Shown: positions 1 through 12,085 of the stretch, piece by piece
Position numbering within the stretch: the stretch's first letter is position 1
How the letters are laid out: each line of letters opens with the position of its first letter
Assembly (NCBI GenBank): GCA_033439265.1
Contig: JAVTVX010000012.1
Location: forward strand, 1,663,001 to 1,727,000
From: Dillenia suffruticosa
Lineage: Eukaryota; Streptophyta; Magnoliopsida; Dilleniales; Dilleniaceae
Direction: 5' to 3'
DNA length: 64,000 nt
The notes under the pieces: model-generated
Database searches by the model: none
Told to the model about the DNA's origin: nothing
Seen by the model: only the letters and a program-made list of their open reading frames with translations
Position numbers and translations under genes: made by a program

Positions 1-3000
1 GTTCATGGGAAGGTTGTTGGAAGGATTTGGTGTTGGTGTTATATCTTACACAGTACTGTTCTAAATTTTTAGTTGAACCCTTTTGAGTATATTATAAAAT
101 CTTGTATCCCAATTATACAGAACAAAAAAAAAATGACAAAGAAAGTGAAGAAGGTGATGATGTTGTTTTTGTTTATGGACATAGGTGCCTGTGTACATAG
201 CTGAGATTGCACCCCAAAACATGAGAGGGAGCCTAGGGTCAGTGAATCAGGTTAATGTTTTGTTGGCCCCTCTTTCCTGGTAAAGCAAATGGAGGTGTTA
301 TATTTCATAGTATTAATTCAATTAAAATTTTTTAATTAACAGCTTTCTGTTACAATTGGCATTATGCTGGCTTACTTGTTGGGATTTTTGGTCAACTGGA
401 GAACACTTGCAGTACTAGGTAAGATTTTGTTGGGGGGGATCAATTTTATTTGGAATATTTTTCAAGGCTCTAATAGCTTTGTTTAGTAGGTTTTCTTATC
501 TAAAAGTGTTTATACTTCTACCTGTGAATTGAGTTGGAGTACTGAGTTGAGTACACTTCTTTTCTAAGCCAAGGTTGAAGCAAGCGTGATATTATTTTAA
601 ATTGGATTGTTAACTGCTAGATATCAGTGGGATACTTGTATAAGGCCCCTGTAACGTCGCTCAAGATCCACACTGTTGCTACAAATATAGTTCAATGACA
701 TTGTATTCAATGCGTCATGGCTCTGGACCTGACATCTATCCAGTTCCTTGGTGTTCGCTTATGAATTTTATCTTGAATATGGTGTTTGCCAGAGCTTCTT
801 CAATTTAAAGAATTAATGCCATGCCTGTAGCTTTTAATTTATCAAATATGCACATGCACTTCCTATTTTGGAGTGTGATGCACACCGAGTAGGACTTTGT
901 CTTGGGCATGCATCTTATGTTAAAGTTAATTTTAATGTGTATTCTATGTTAGCGCTATGACTAACAAGCATCTAGATATCATCTGCAGGGAGCTTGCCAT
1001 GCATAGCATTAATACCTGGTCTCTTTTTCATTCCAGAATCTCCCCGGTGGCTGGTAAGATTGACAAACTTAAGCTGGTTATTAGATTTATTATATTTAAC
1101 TTCTTCATTATGATGTTTTTAGGCGAAAATGGGACTGATGGAGGACTTTGAAACCTCCTTGCAAGTTCTAAGGGGGTTTGATACTGACATTTCCGCTGAA
1201 GTCAATGACATCAAGGTTTTTACTCGAATTCTATAATTTTTATGTTGCATTGTCCTGATGAAGCTGTTAATTTTCATGCTTTATTTTATCCAGATTAGGC
1301 TCAAGAGATCCTATATTAGAAAGAACGAATAACTCATACCTATTTGTAAAGATGAAATAGTTCATCATTTTTTATGATTCTATTCTCTGCAGCGTTCAGT
1401 GGCCCCAACAAGCAGAAGAGCTACAATTCGATTCGCAGACCTTAAGAGAAAAAGATATTGGTTTCCTTTGATGGTATGATTGCTTTTCTATAATTTTTAA
1501 TTTGTAGGTACATAATGTATGTGTGCATGCAGTTTTATGTAATTTAATATGCAAATTATCCATAATGATATGAGTATCAAGGGTTTACTTCTCTCTTTTC
1601 ATTATTTTATTTTTTTAGTGTTATCTTCTTTATTTTGCTTTTAAAATTTAGTTTTATGTTTTTTTTAATGTTTTATTTTTATTTTTTTTCCTCTCCCCTA
1701 TATTGGTTTCTCATACGGCTGACTTCAAAATTTGTGATTAACACTTAGCTTCTTGTTGTTGTTTTAGACACTTGTGTGATAATTATTTCAAGCTGAGGTG
1801 ATTTATAAATTTCTTGTTATGATTCTCAACATCTCTAACTAATTATCTTCTTTAGGTAGGGATTGGGTTGCTTGTTCTCCAGCAAATTAGTGGAATTAAT
1901 GCTGTTCTATTCTATTCGAGTAACATCTTTGAGAGGGCAGGTTAGTCCAGCTTTTTCCTGTTTCTTGGTTTTTGATGATTTCCTCTTTGATTCCCAAATA
2001 TTCTGTGGGTCTCTTATGAAACAGATCTTATTTGAATGCTGATTACATTAATTTCCATTTATTCAGTATTAGGTTGGTAGGTTTTCAACAATTCTGTCTG
2101 ATACCATAGATTTAGCTGTTGACCCTCCTCTTAAGCGTAATATTTTGGCTTAAGCTAGACATCGCTGGGGTGCTAAATGAAAATGGTCCTTTAGCCAATA
2201 TATGAGTTAAATAGTTGATTGTAAAATTCAACCAAATCATGGAGCGCTTGTTGTTTGTACCCCTTGTATATCACATAGAGGACAAGATGGGACAGGTGGA
2301 AGTCATGTGCTACTTGTGCGAGTGAAATTGAACTCCTTATCCTGCAAAGTTAATTGTAGTTAACAATTGTCACAAACTTGAACAGGAGTTTCATCAAGCA
2401 ATGTTGCAACTTTTAGCCTTGGAATTCTTCAGGTAAATTATTAATCATTTTGTGTAGTATTCTTCTTTATTGTTGAAAGATATATACAACTAATATGAAA
2501 AGCATCAACTCTGACACAATCATATATGTAGGTTGTTGCTACAGGCATAACTACATGGTTGGTGGACAGAGCTGGCCGGCGGCTCCTTCTTATGGTGTGT
2601 TAGAGCATTGGATTGTGGTTTCTGCTGCTTTTGTTTACCTGAGTTTGAAATAAAAACTTTTAACGAAGTAAGAACTATGATATTATTGTTCACAGGTATC
2701 ATCAGTTGGAATGTTTGTTAGTCTTCTACTTGTTACAATTGCTTTCTATCTGGGGGTGAGTTTTATTTCTGTTTTTCTGTATTTTTTGTTGAGTTGAGCT
2801 TGTGGGCATAATTTTTTTGATTATTTTATATGTAACTGGAATTAATTGCATAATTCATCATTGGTATGAAAATCTTCTTATGCCACCTCATCTATTGTTG
2901 ATACCAGCACATCTTGTCAGCAGACTCTTTTCTCTATAGCATGTTGGGAACAATGTCATTGGTTGGAATTGTGGTATGTGAAATTTTGCTTTTTGGTGGT

Positions 3001-3798
3001 TTCTGATGCACTTCGTGTTTACCATCATGGCCCATGTTTAATTAATTGCTTATGCTCAGGCCTTTGTAGTGTCATTCTCTCTTGGTGTTGGGGCAATTCC
3101 CTGGATTATAATGTCTGAGGTATGCAGTTTTTCACCTTTACCAGTTCAGGAGGGAAAAACAGAGAGAAGTATGAGGAAGTTATGAGGTCACTGGTGTTGG
3201 GATCTTCTCATTTGACACCGGCATATTTTTTATTTTTATTTTTACTTTAGGAGGGGTTGGGGTGTTGAAGGGGGAGGTTCAGGTACTGTCTGGGCTGTTC
3301 TGGCCGGAGAGGCTTCACTCTGAACTTGAAGCAAGAGAGATACTTTATGGCTTAGATTCTTTCTGAATCAAATAGGTTCCAAAGGATCTTTTTATAGTAT
3401 CGTGATATAACTTCACATCCTCTGATATTCGCCTTTCATGTTGCACAGATACTTCCGGTGAATATTAAGAGTCTTGCCGGCAGCATAGCAACATTGGCAA
3501 ACTGGATGACATCATGGGTGGTTACAATGACCGCAAATTTACTTCTCAGCTGGAGTGATTGGGGTGAGTGGGACTCTCTTTCTCTGTGTGCATGCCCGTG
3601 TGGACATGCATGTGCTTATACAAGCATTGCTTTCCCATGTGCATGGTTTGTTAGTCTAACTAGTGGCGACCCTATCTTGCAACAGGAACCTTTGGTTTAT
3701 ACACTTTGATGGCTGCTTTGACTGTTGCATTTGTCAATCTTTGGGTTCCTGAAACCAAGGGAAGAAGTCTGGAAGAAATTCAGTCATCCTTTAGATGA
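1..3798 (+). CDS. ERDL6: ERD6-like sugar transporter, 3' part (14 exons seen)
   Basis: Major-facilitator monosaccharide transporter of the plant ERD6-like group, close to ERDL6, which exports sugar from the vacuole. Exons read from the sequence with GT-AG borders and consistent phases: 1-52 (incomplete), 185-250, 343-418, 989-1053, 1123-1215, 1393-1473, 1856-1940, 2386-2432, 2532-2594, 2696-2755, 2908-2973, 3060-3119, 3449-3563, 3686-3798. They give about 346 residues; the family is usually about 480-490, so the N-terminal membrane helices lie left of the window. Visible signatures are PESPRWL before the large cytosolic loop, [13 protein letters not shown] in TM7, DRAGRRLLL, and the C-terminal [11 protein letters not shown]. 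The reading frame is intact. It converges on the next gene, with about 350 bp between the two stop codons. Confidence 0.93.
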
Positions 3799-4144
3799 TG
3801 TTGTGCTTTCAAGTGTACGTCTCTCAATCAGGGTTCCAGAAAATGTACTTGGTCATTCTCTATAGGGATTGTTTGCCCAGAACATTGTGCAGGTTTATAA
3901 AGTGTTGTTTCTACATAGCAGTTGTCTTTTGTTGTTCTGATGAGAAAAAATATTGAAGTAATTGAAGAAAGTGATACAATTGAATTGGCACAATCTTGCC
4001 TTCCTTCAGAGAACAATTGTTTATTATAAGAGGTAGATAAATGTCAAAGCTTTTTCTTTCTTTTATTTTTTTTTTTTTCTTGGCTAGTGTTTGAAACACT
4101 GTGGATAATCTGAATGCATAATAAGAATTGCAGCCAAGTTCTCA

Positions 4145-6751
4145 TCATTTTGCACTTCCATCCTCGTACAGGGAGGCCAGAAATTGCTTCAGACGCCTGT
4201 TGTAGACACAAGGTCGCTCGAGGTGAACCAGGTGACCGGCCTTCTTTATGCCTTGAATTGTTGCATTGCTTCCTAATTGCCTGTTTAAAAAAGAATAAGC
4301 CTACTGTGAGTCAATATAAGAACCTTATTCGTGATTTCTTTTGAACCATTTGGTTGGTGGGTGTGTATCTCAATTCTAAGGAATTTTCTAACATCCCTGT
4401 GCGTGATGCCCATAGGAATGGTGGCTCGGACAAATCTTGACCATCTAAAATTTTACTATTAAAAAATTTAAAATATATGTGTATATAGGAGGAGCATTTG
4501 TCTGGGCCACAATCTGACAATCAGCACCCCCTTAATTACAATATCCATGAGATGGTAGAATAACCCCATAAATGATTTTGTCTATATATTCGAATGATCA
4601 TACTAAGCTATCCCAGATGAAATCCCTGGTTGATTCATGGACTTGTTTGTGCATCTCATGATTCAGTGAAAGTGAACATACTCTCTCATGTTTTGGGCAA
4701 GCTCAAGCCTGAAAATCTGATCATTCTCACCCCATAACAGATGAATTTTCTGCAAAAAAAAAAATAAAAATAAAAAATAAAAAAAAAAATTTGATACAAT
4801 GCCACCATCTCAGTGAAAGGTTTTAGATTAAATGGTGGAGAAGAGATTAGATTACCTGAGGGAAACTGGGGATAGAGACATCCTTGTTGCTGATGACTAA
4901 AGCTTCTAGCAGTTCACTTCTCTCCTTTCTGTTGGTGAACATCACCTGTCATGCATCATATACATGTTGCTAGTTAGTTTACAACCTTAGTTTCCTAGTA
5001 ACATAGTAATGGTGGGTTACTTTTTGTCAGGTTTTCGTGGGACCCATATTCATCTTACATAAAAGAGAAAATTTAAATGATTTTTTACTTTAATTTTAGT
5101 TTTTTGTGGGTCAGTGGACCATTTCACCATTTAGAGATTTCAACTGTTTAGAATTTAAGTCCATTGTTAGTTGGGGTTAGGTATTGATGAGATCCCCTTC
5201 TAATATCACAATCAGGAGCAGTAAATGTGCCATCTGCAACACCTTCAATCCCTTTCAATGGCCTCACCATGGGGTGTTTGGGAAGGGCCTCCATCTCATC
5301 ATAGCAGTCATTTCTCTCCATTGCCCCTATTGCTTGTGAATATTGTTCTTAACAACAAGGGGCAGCTCGAGGACAATTCGAGTTTTATTTGAAATACTTT
5401 TGTTCGAATATGATTCATCATACTAAATAAGGCGAGTTTAGGTATTAAACCATTAGATTCGTACTTAATTACTTTTTATAAATCAAATGATTTAGGTTTG
5501 AATTATCTTACTATAATTTCTTTTTAATATGAATATTGCAATTTGCAGGAATATGATATATGATTAACGAGAATATTTATGCATACCATCCACCCACCCT
5601 TGCCCCTTTCTTTGTAAACAAGAGATGGAGTCGTTTTCTAGGTTTTATTCTTTTTCCTTTTATAACCATTGAATATTCCTCCAAAAATAATAAATAGGGT
5701 TGGCTTATGTTGAGTAAACATTGATTTACAGTATCCACATTTGGATACTTTTATTTGCAGTGGGTAGTAGTTTCCCTTTTCTTAGAATTTTGACTTGGGC
5801 TTTTTCCTTATCTCGGATAAAGGAAAAACTTACTCCTTTAGCTAGTTTACAACATGGGATTATTGTACCTCGTTCTGGATATTAATATTCATAAAGATGA
5901 TAATTGTTAGATAATGAACAGAAATAATTGAATTTTAGAGCGTCTAGTATCAATGTCACAAGCTGCAGAAAATTCCCATAAGACCTTTGACTTGATGAAA
6001 ACGAAGAGTTGTCAACTTCAGGGAATAAAAGAACTTATTCTTTTAATAATAAGACTTCTACAAGTAAGAGAGATCATACCTCAAGGTAGTGTTTGTAAAG
6101 GCAACCAGGAAACCAGAGCTTCTTATGACAAGCAACTCTTAGCAGAGTCTTCAACCCCTTAACCGAAGAAGGCAACAAAAGCTCAGAAGAAGAAGAGAAA
6201 CCAAGCCTTTGCAAATTGGCCTCACTGATTGAATCAGTCATGTTCAAGATCGAACCGGAAATAACCAAAGCATGAACCAGATCAGGATACAGCTCAGCTA
6301 ACTTAAAAGCCACCATCCCACCATAGCTGAAACCAACCACACTGCACCTCTCGATTCCAAGCTTCTTCAACCCTGTCGCCAAACACTCGGCTTGAAAAAC
6401 CGGTGACCGGTTCATGCTTTCACTGATCGATTCCCCAAAGAAGAGTAGGTCGGGAATGTAGACCGAGTATTTTTTGGTTAAGGCACCGACTTGGAATTGC
6501 CATGTGACTATGCCTTCGGCTGCAAAGCCATGAACAAGGACTAGTGTTGGCCTATCTGGTTTGGTTTTCTTTTTCTTCTTGTCTTTGTTGTTTTGATCTT
6601 GAGGAGTTTGTTTTTTGGGCTTTTTGAGAGTTTCACTTGGTACCCAGAAATTCATGACTGTGCCTCCGTCGATTTCAACCTTCTGTGGCTCGACTCCTGC
6701 CCTTTTCATCAGACCTCTTATTAGTGGCTTTTGAGCTGCTACTAGATTCAC

Positions 6752-6754
<3 letters not shown>
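4145..6754 (-). CDS. alpha/beta-hydrolase fold protein
   Basis: Four exons on the minus strand: 6754-6080, 4945-4856, 4749-4682 and 4280-4145. They join in frame to 322 residues. The fold signatures are HGFAAEG (oxyanion region, residues 75-81), the nucleophile elbow GFSYGG with Ser143, a candidate acid Asp265 in WGEND, and catalytic His294 in KAGHLVHLERP. Residues 43-68 form a Lys/Gln-rich insertion before the first core strand. The family contains plant esterase/lipase-like enzymes; the substrate cannot be read from sequence. It resembles Arabidopsis At4g36610 from memory. The ATG at 6754 is directly preceded by a long GA tract, so the start choice rests on family length and the conserved MVNL-type N terminus. 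Intron 1 is large, about 1.1 kb. Confidence 0.92.

Positions 6755-6846
<92 letters not shown>
6755..6846. repeat. (CT)46 microsatellite = (GA)46 leader of the hydrolase
   Basis: An uninterrupted 92-bp TC run. On the minus strand it is (GA)46 ending exactly at the base before the hydrolase ATG, so it forms the proximal 5' leader or core promoter of that gene. Confidence 0.97.
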
Positions 6847-6848
<2 letters not shown>

Positions 6849-8929
6849 GAATTGGTTGATTGACTGAGCTTGGAAGTATGGAGAGAAGAGAGGGATTTAA
6901 GCTAGGCTAAGGAAAGTCATGGTTGGTGTTGGGTTGTTATCTGTTACAGAATTAAATGCGGACTCTACATGCATTTTTTTTAACTGAGCTTGCTTAGATA
7001 AAATACACTTTGTCCAATTAAATTATGCAGGGGAGAGAGAGGGGGGGTATGAATCCGAGACACGAAATCTTTTTGCTTGTGGGTTTTGATTTGTTTGAGC
7101 CACGACGCTAGATGGTTTCATTTTTTATCAACCTCACTGCCTACTCTCTACCCAAATTTCGCTCGGCTAAGACTCCTTCCAGTGGACCTTTTCTAGTTTC
7201 CAATCGTATAAACACACCTCGTACATAGGCATACGTCATATTTTACTTGTCACCAAATGGCCTTTGATTGACCTTGTCATCCGACAAAACAACGCCATTT
7301 CATATGCAATCTTCGACCAGAAAATGTTAATCTACCTCGGCAAAGATTGAGCTATGTCCACGTGCGTTCCTTTACAAAACCCACTTCATTATTCTATCAA
7401 AAAAAAAACCCCACTTGATTATGATCTTAAGGGATAAGAATCAAATAATTTTTTGACAATTTGATTCATAGGTATCTAATAATTAATTTATTGATTATAT
7501 CTAATCTGATTCAAGTTAACTATCGATCCATTATGGAGCGAGTTCTTTCTATATCTATTCTTTTTTATTTTCAAAACTCGAATTTAAAAAATAATCAAGA
7601 GAATTCATTGCTTTTATCACTGAACCAATAAAGTCTTCATAGCCAAAAATTAATACAAACATACATTAAAATTCTAAAGTGGTACACACAAACTAGTATC
7701 CTACCACATAATCTCTCCTTTATTAGAATAATGGTAATTTAGTAACAACAATACCACTAATATTTATATTTAAATATATGTAAGTGCCTTCAAACTCATT
7801 TTGTTGGTTTATTAAGCAGCTAGCCGACAAAGAAAAGTTTTCCTAACATTTCGATATTGCGGGCAAAAGGGGTACTTTTTATTTAATTTTTTAAAATTAT
7901 ATATATAATTTTAAATGTTATTTATTATCTTAAAATTTTAACCCATATTATAAATTTTTCACTTTACCCTTATCCTTGATACAGGAGATGTTTTGAGTAA
8001 TTGCCTTTTATTGCTTTTTTCTTTCTTTCATCTTTTACATAGTAAACGTTCGAAATTGAGATTTGGAAAAGAAACTGGTGACCTGTTGAGTATTAACTCA
8101 TTGATTCGAGAGGGGAGACTAATAGAATCAAAGCTGAAAGCTAGGTTAACTCTGCAGTGGGAAAGGAACATCGATGGGCAACCCACCAATAATAAAGAAA
8201 TAATTATTGGATGAATGGTCACCTACTATCCCTACTTTTTGGCTGCCTTGCCTTGAACAATTTGACAGTCGAATGATAAATGGGGTTTAAGTAATAGTTA
8301 TAACTCAGTGATTAAAATCCTATGGTAATTTTTCTTGATCATTCCTACTTGTACAATTAGGGGGCTTTTCCAATGTTCTATCTCTCCCAACAACACGACA
8401 ATTTCTTATATTTCTTACGACGAAAAAAGTATGCTTTAGAAAATTGTTTTTACCCTATTGAGCGGATTGGATTGGGCATCAAACCATTCAAATGAAGCTT
8501 CCCTTTGGTTCCATATCACTTCTATCCTAATTCTATTTCATAGAATCGTTCCTAATTCGTACTACATACTCATTTTAACTCTTTGCATAGTCTACTCTAA
8601 TTATCGATCCATGTATTCGGTGATAAGGTATTAAAATTTTTTAATTAAAATCTTGATTTTAAATTTTTAGAATAAAAAATAAATATAAGGAAAACTTGTT
8701 AGGAATTTTTTTAAAAAAAAAATCAAATTCTATAAATTAATACATTCAAAATGAAGTTAATGAGAAAACATAACCGAAAAAAGATTAAATGTGATAAAAA
8801 ATTGAAAGGATTTGAATTTGAATGCATTTGGTCAGATTTTGATGTCCTATTTAAATTTCTACATAATTAATTTTATTTTTCTGTTTTAAATATTTAATTA
8901 AATTCTTATAACGTTCAACAATAATTTAG
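6847..8929. other. intergenic, hydrolase upstream region
   Basis: About 2.1 kb upstream of the hydrolase gene. AT-rich, with no coding exon, RNA gene or recognisable transposon seen. Short open frames near 8.0-8.2 kb lack similarity I recognise. Confidence 0.6.
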
Positions 8930-9240
8930 TGTAACAATTTTAGGGTTTTAATAATTTTTTTATGGTTGAGAGTCTATATAAACCCCCTCTTAATGTATTG
9001 AGTCCCTAAATCCCAAATTTAAACTCTACGCCATCTATTTCACTATTTATTGAGTAAAATTGAGAATTTAAAAAATTTGTACATGTCTCAAAGATCATTT
9101 TGATACTATCACACTCATCAGAGTTCGTCTAAATCACGAAGGGGCCGAGGTACATATGATCCATTTTTTGGATTATTTTATTTATATTCAATTATTATTG
9201 TATTTGGTGCATAATATAATATTACATTTGGTATCAGAAT
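8930..9240 (+). mobile_element. LTR-retrotransposon remnant with primer-binding site
   Basis: At 9229-9238 TGGTATCAGA matches the start of the usual primer-binding site for initiator-Met tRNA. It lies three bases after a segment ending in CA at 9226, as expected for the 3' edge of a left LTR. About 250 bp upstream is a TATATAA (about 8975) compatible with an LTR promoter. No gag-pol reading frame follows, so only the 5' end of an old, probably copia-like, element is inferred. The left edge is a guess. Confidence 0.4.
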
Positions 9241-10439
9241 TATTTTATTCTCTATCTTCAAAATTCCGATAAATTTGAAAAATTTTCAAAAATTAGAAAT
9301 TTCGGATTTTTGAATATTCGGCCCAAAAAAATCTTAATTTTTTTAAAAAATTGAGCCCAAAATTGAAATTCTTGTATCATTACGATCAAAACCATATTTT
9401 CAAAAATAGTTTTGGAACATTCATGTATTTTTCGACAAAGCTCCGATCGCTGGCGATCCTTTGGGTAAGTTCGGACATTCAATGTGTTAAAATAACCGAC
9501 ACGTGTGAACAATTGAAACTCTATGAGTTGTGATTGAATGATCAAATATCCACCACGTGGATTGTATTTTGAATATCTTGTAATTGAACAATTAATATAT
9601 TCTCATCGAATGTATTTTTATTAACTGTTGCAATCAAGTCCCTGTAATATTTTTAAAAATGTCTAATAAACTTTGAAATATTTCATGTTAGACCTTTGGA
9701 TTAAATAAATAAATAAATAAATTTGGAGCATGATATTTAAAAATTATGCATAAAGTTAATTTTGAAATAATTTTGTATATAAAGGAGTGTATAAAATTAT
9801 TAAAATATTTTTTAGACCGAAAAATTCTCAAAATTTTTAAATATTTTCTAAATTTAAATTTTAGAAAATTGTGTATAAAATTAATTTTGGGCATATTTTG
9901 TAAATAAGGGGAGGTACAAAATTAATAAAATGCATTAAATAATTTAATTTTATATACTTTAACATGACAAAATTAATTAATATTATTAGTCTTGTTACAA
10001 CATTTCTCCCATTTGAAAACAATCTTACCCTCAATGACGGAAAACAAAGAATTAAAATTTTAAATTTATGAATCTTGAACCAAAACTTACTTTGTGTTGA
10101 GAGATAATTTGTATTAAGAGATAAGGTGATTGAGAAAAATAATTAATTTGATTTGAGTTGCAGGGAGAATAGTGGAGACGATGAAATTTGAGAGAAACTC
10201 TTTTAGAATTACTTTCCGGTGAAGGATTTTTTTTCATTGAATGCCAAAAATTCAATTTTTTGAGGGTTTGACAAAAATTCACCATTAATAGATTTTTCTT
10301 AAACAATTAAAATCCTACTTCTAGAAAATAATTTTTCCCAATGAATTCCGGAAATTCAATTTTTGAAGAATTTTACAAGATATCATCATTAATATGTTCT
10401 TTTGATATCAATTTGTAATAATCTAACTCTAGAAAATGG
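9241..10439. other. AT-rich intergenic DNA
   Basis: Low-complexity AT-rich sequence, possibly the eroded interior of the LTR element to its left. No gene, RNA or intact repeat supported. Confidence 0.5.
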
Positions 10440-10525
10440 TAAAAGATAGAGAGAAGTTAGAGAGAGAGAGAGGGGGAGAGAGAGAGAGGGAGAGGGAGAA
10501 AAAATACAAAGAGAGAAAGAGAAAT
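10440..10525. repeat. GA-rich simple repeat
   Basis: Imperfect GAGA/GGGA run with poly-A interruptions. It is one of many GA tracts in the window. Confidence 0.8.
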
Positions 10526-10734
10526 TTCAATATTATTTTATTCCGTGTCCATTATATATTTTGAGATTATTATTTATATTATTTCTATTAACTAATTCTA
10601 TTCATTTGTATCAATTAATTTGTTAACTATCGGTTAATTTATTAAATTAACTACTAAATAATTAATGATCATAATTAATCATTAACTATTTTTATTAATT
10701 ATAATCGGTTAGTAATTGTTACAGAAACTCGCGC

Positions 10735-11060
10735 GGTTAGCGGGCCGGGCTTTCTTGGCTCCAACTTTCTTCCGATCAAAATGAGACTTTCCCTCCTTTT
10801 CCTGTTTTCACTCGCCCGCTCGCGCGCGCTCTCTCTCTCTCTCTCTGTGCGTGGTCGAATTGATCAGTTGCAGTGCATTTACGGTTTATAAGGAGGCGAA
10901 TTACGATTATGAAGAGCTTCTTCTGGTGAGTTAGGGTAAAATCTCTCTCATCCATCCTTTTCTTAACAAAATTGAGATTCATAGTTCTAATTATCAATTC
11001 ATTCTCCAAATTGTTTCTCCTTGAGGTCTTCTGTATCCCCCAATTGTGCATGGTTAAAAC
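10735..11060 (+). promoter_or_regulatory. possible transcription start region and leader exon
   Basis: A GC-rich patch in AT-rich surroundings (10728-10760), then a CT tract (about 10828-10846), a short frame starting ATGAAGAGCTTC at about 10911, and a good donor, CTG|GTGAGT, near 10927. This looks like a first exon of a transcribed unit on the plus strand. No downstream coding exon could be joined to it with confidence, so it may be noncoding or a relic. Confidence 0.3.
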
Positions 11061-11699
11061 ACCGGTAAATCATTAAATCGCCTAGTTTCTGATTTTGAAA
11101 TGGCACTATTTTTTGTTTGCGATTGTAGTGTAAATTGGTCATTTCTTTGAAACTAGGGTTTATGTGTCCTTGAACTTAACTTTCATGATTTTAAATTAGT
11201 GTGTTCCCCTTAAATTAGGATGATGTGCTGTTTCTATTTTTGAATTTACGCGACTCTGATATACAATTGTAGCTTAGACCTGTATTTCTTGGAAATTGAG
11301 TTGCTGCTTTTTTGACTAATTTTTAGGAATTCCAAGTTGGAAACTAGTTTCTAGCATGAGAGTCAGAAATTTATCGCGGGGGGGGGGGGGTTTAAAATAT
11401 AACGCGCATTCAGGGTTTTCAAGGTGAGTTACAATGTTTAGTAGGGCAACAACATTTGGAGTTATAATGTTTGAAATTATATTACATACAATTGTGTCCT
11501 TGATTTTTTTTTTCCTTTTCGTGTGTGGGGTGGGGGGGGGGGGGGAGCCACTCTCTCCCTTTGCCCCTGATTTCTAGGTTTTGGGGACATAAGGACTGTA
11601 GCTGATTGGGGAATTGTATAGCTTTATGTTTATGGTGTTGTGCATGGAGACATCTGCATTTTGTCTCAGAAATGTAGTCTTATATTGTTCCTGTGTGTA
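11061..11699. other. intergenic or intronic, with two poly-G runs
   Basis: No coding content seen. Contains G13 at 11378-11390 and G14 at 11532-11545, the latter after GTGTGTGGGGT. Confidence 0.6.
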
Positions 11700-12085
11700 A
11701 CAACCCGTTCCAATATGTGAGATATTATCCACTTTGACTCAATATCCACTTTAACTCAAAGGTCTCCCGATTTTGTCTACAAAATGCACCTCTGTATGTT
11801 GGGGGTGCAATCACACACCCCAAATCGATGTTGGATGTTACAATTCCCTCCTTCAAGATCCCATGTCCCTGCAGGCACATGCTATTGGCCAAAGCACTGC
11901 TCTAATACCAAGTGCAATGACCCACCTTGTCGCATGATGTATTATCCATTTGAACCTGAAAGTTTCATGGTTTTGTCCACAAAAGACGTTCGGTGCAATC
12001 ACCTGGGATCACTCTAGTGCTAGCCGATGTGGGATTCAGATTCCATCACACCAACATCCCACACTCTACCCTCAATCACCATGGG
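11700..12085 (+). mobile_element. TRIM/LTR-like dispersed repeat, two diverged internal copies
   Basis: Two related segments, roughly 11715-11815 and 11935-12005, share the order 'gatattatccactttga', then 'ttttgtc(t/c)acaaaa', then 'ggtgcaatcac'. They are followed by 'gccgatgtgggatt' and two occurrences of TTGGATGTTA/GGGATGTTAT-type text. This vocabulary (AACAACCC, ATTATCCACTTTG, GATGTGGGATT) is typical of small non-coding LTR-type (TRIM) repeats in plants. No protein is encoded. Element borders and target-site duplication were not resolved. Confidence 0.45.
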
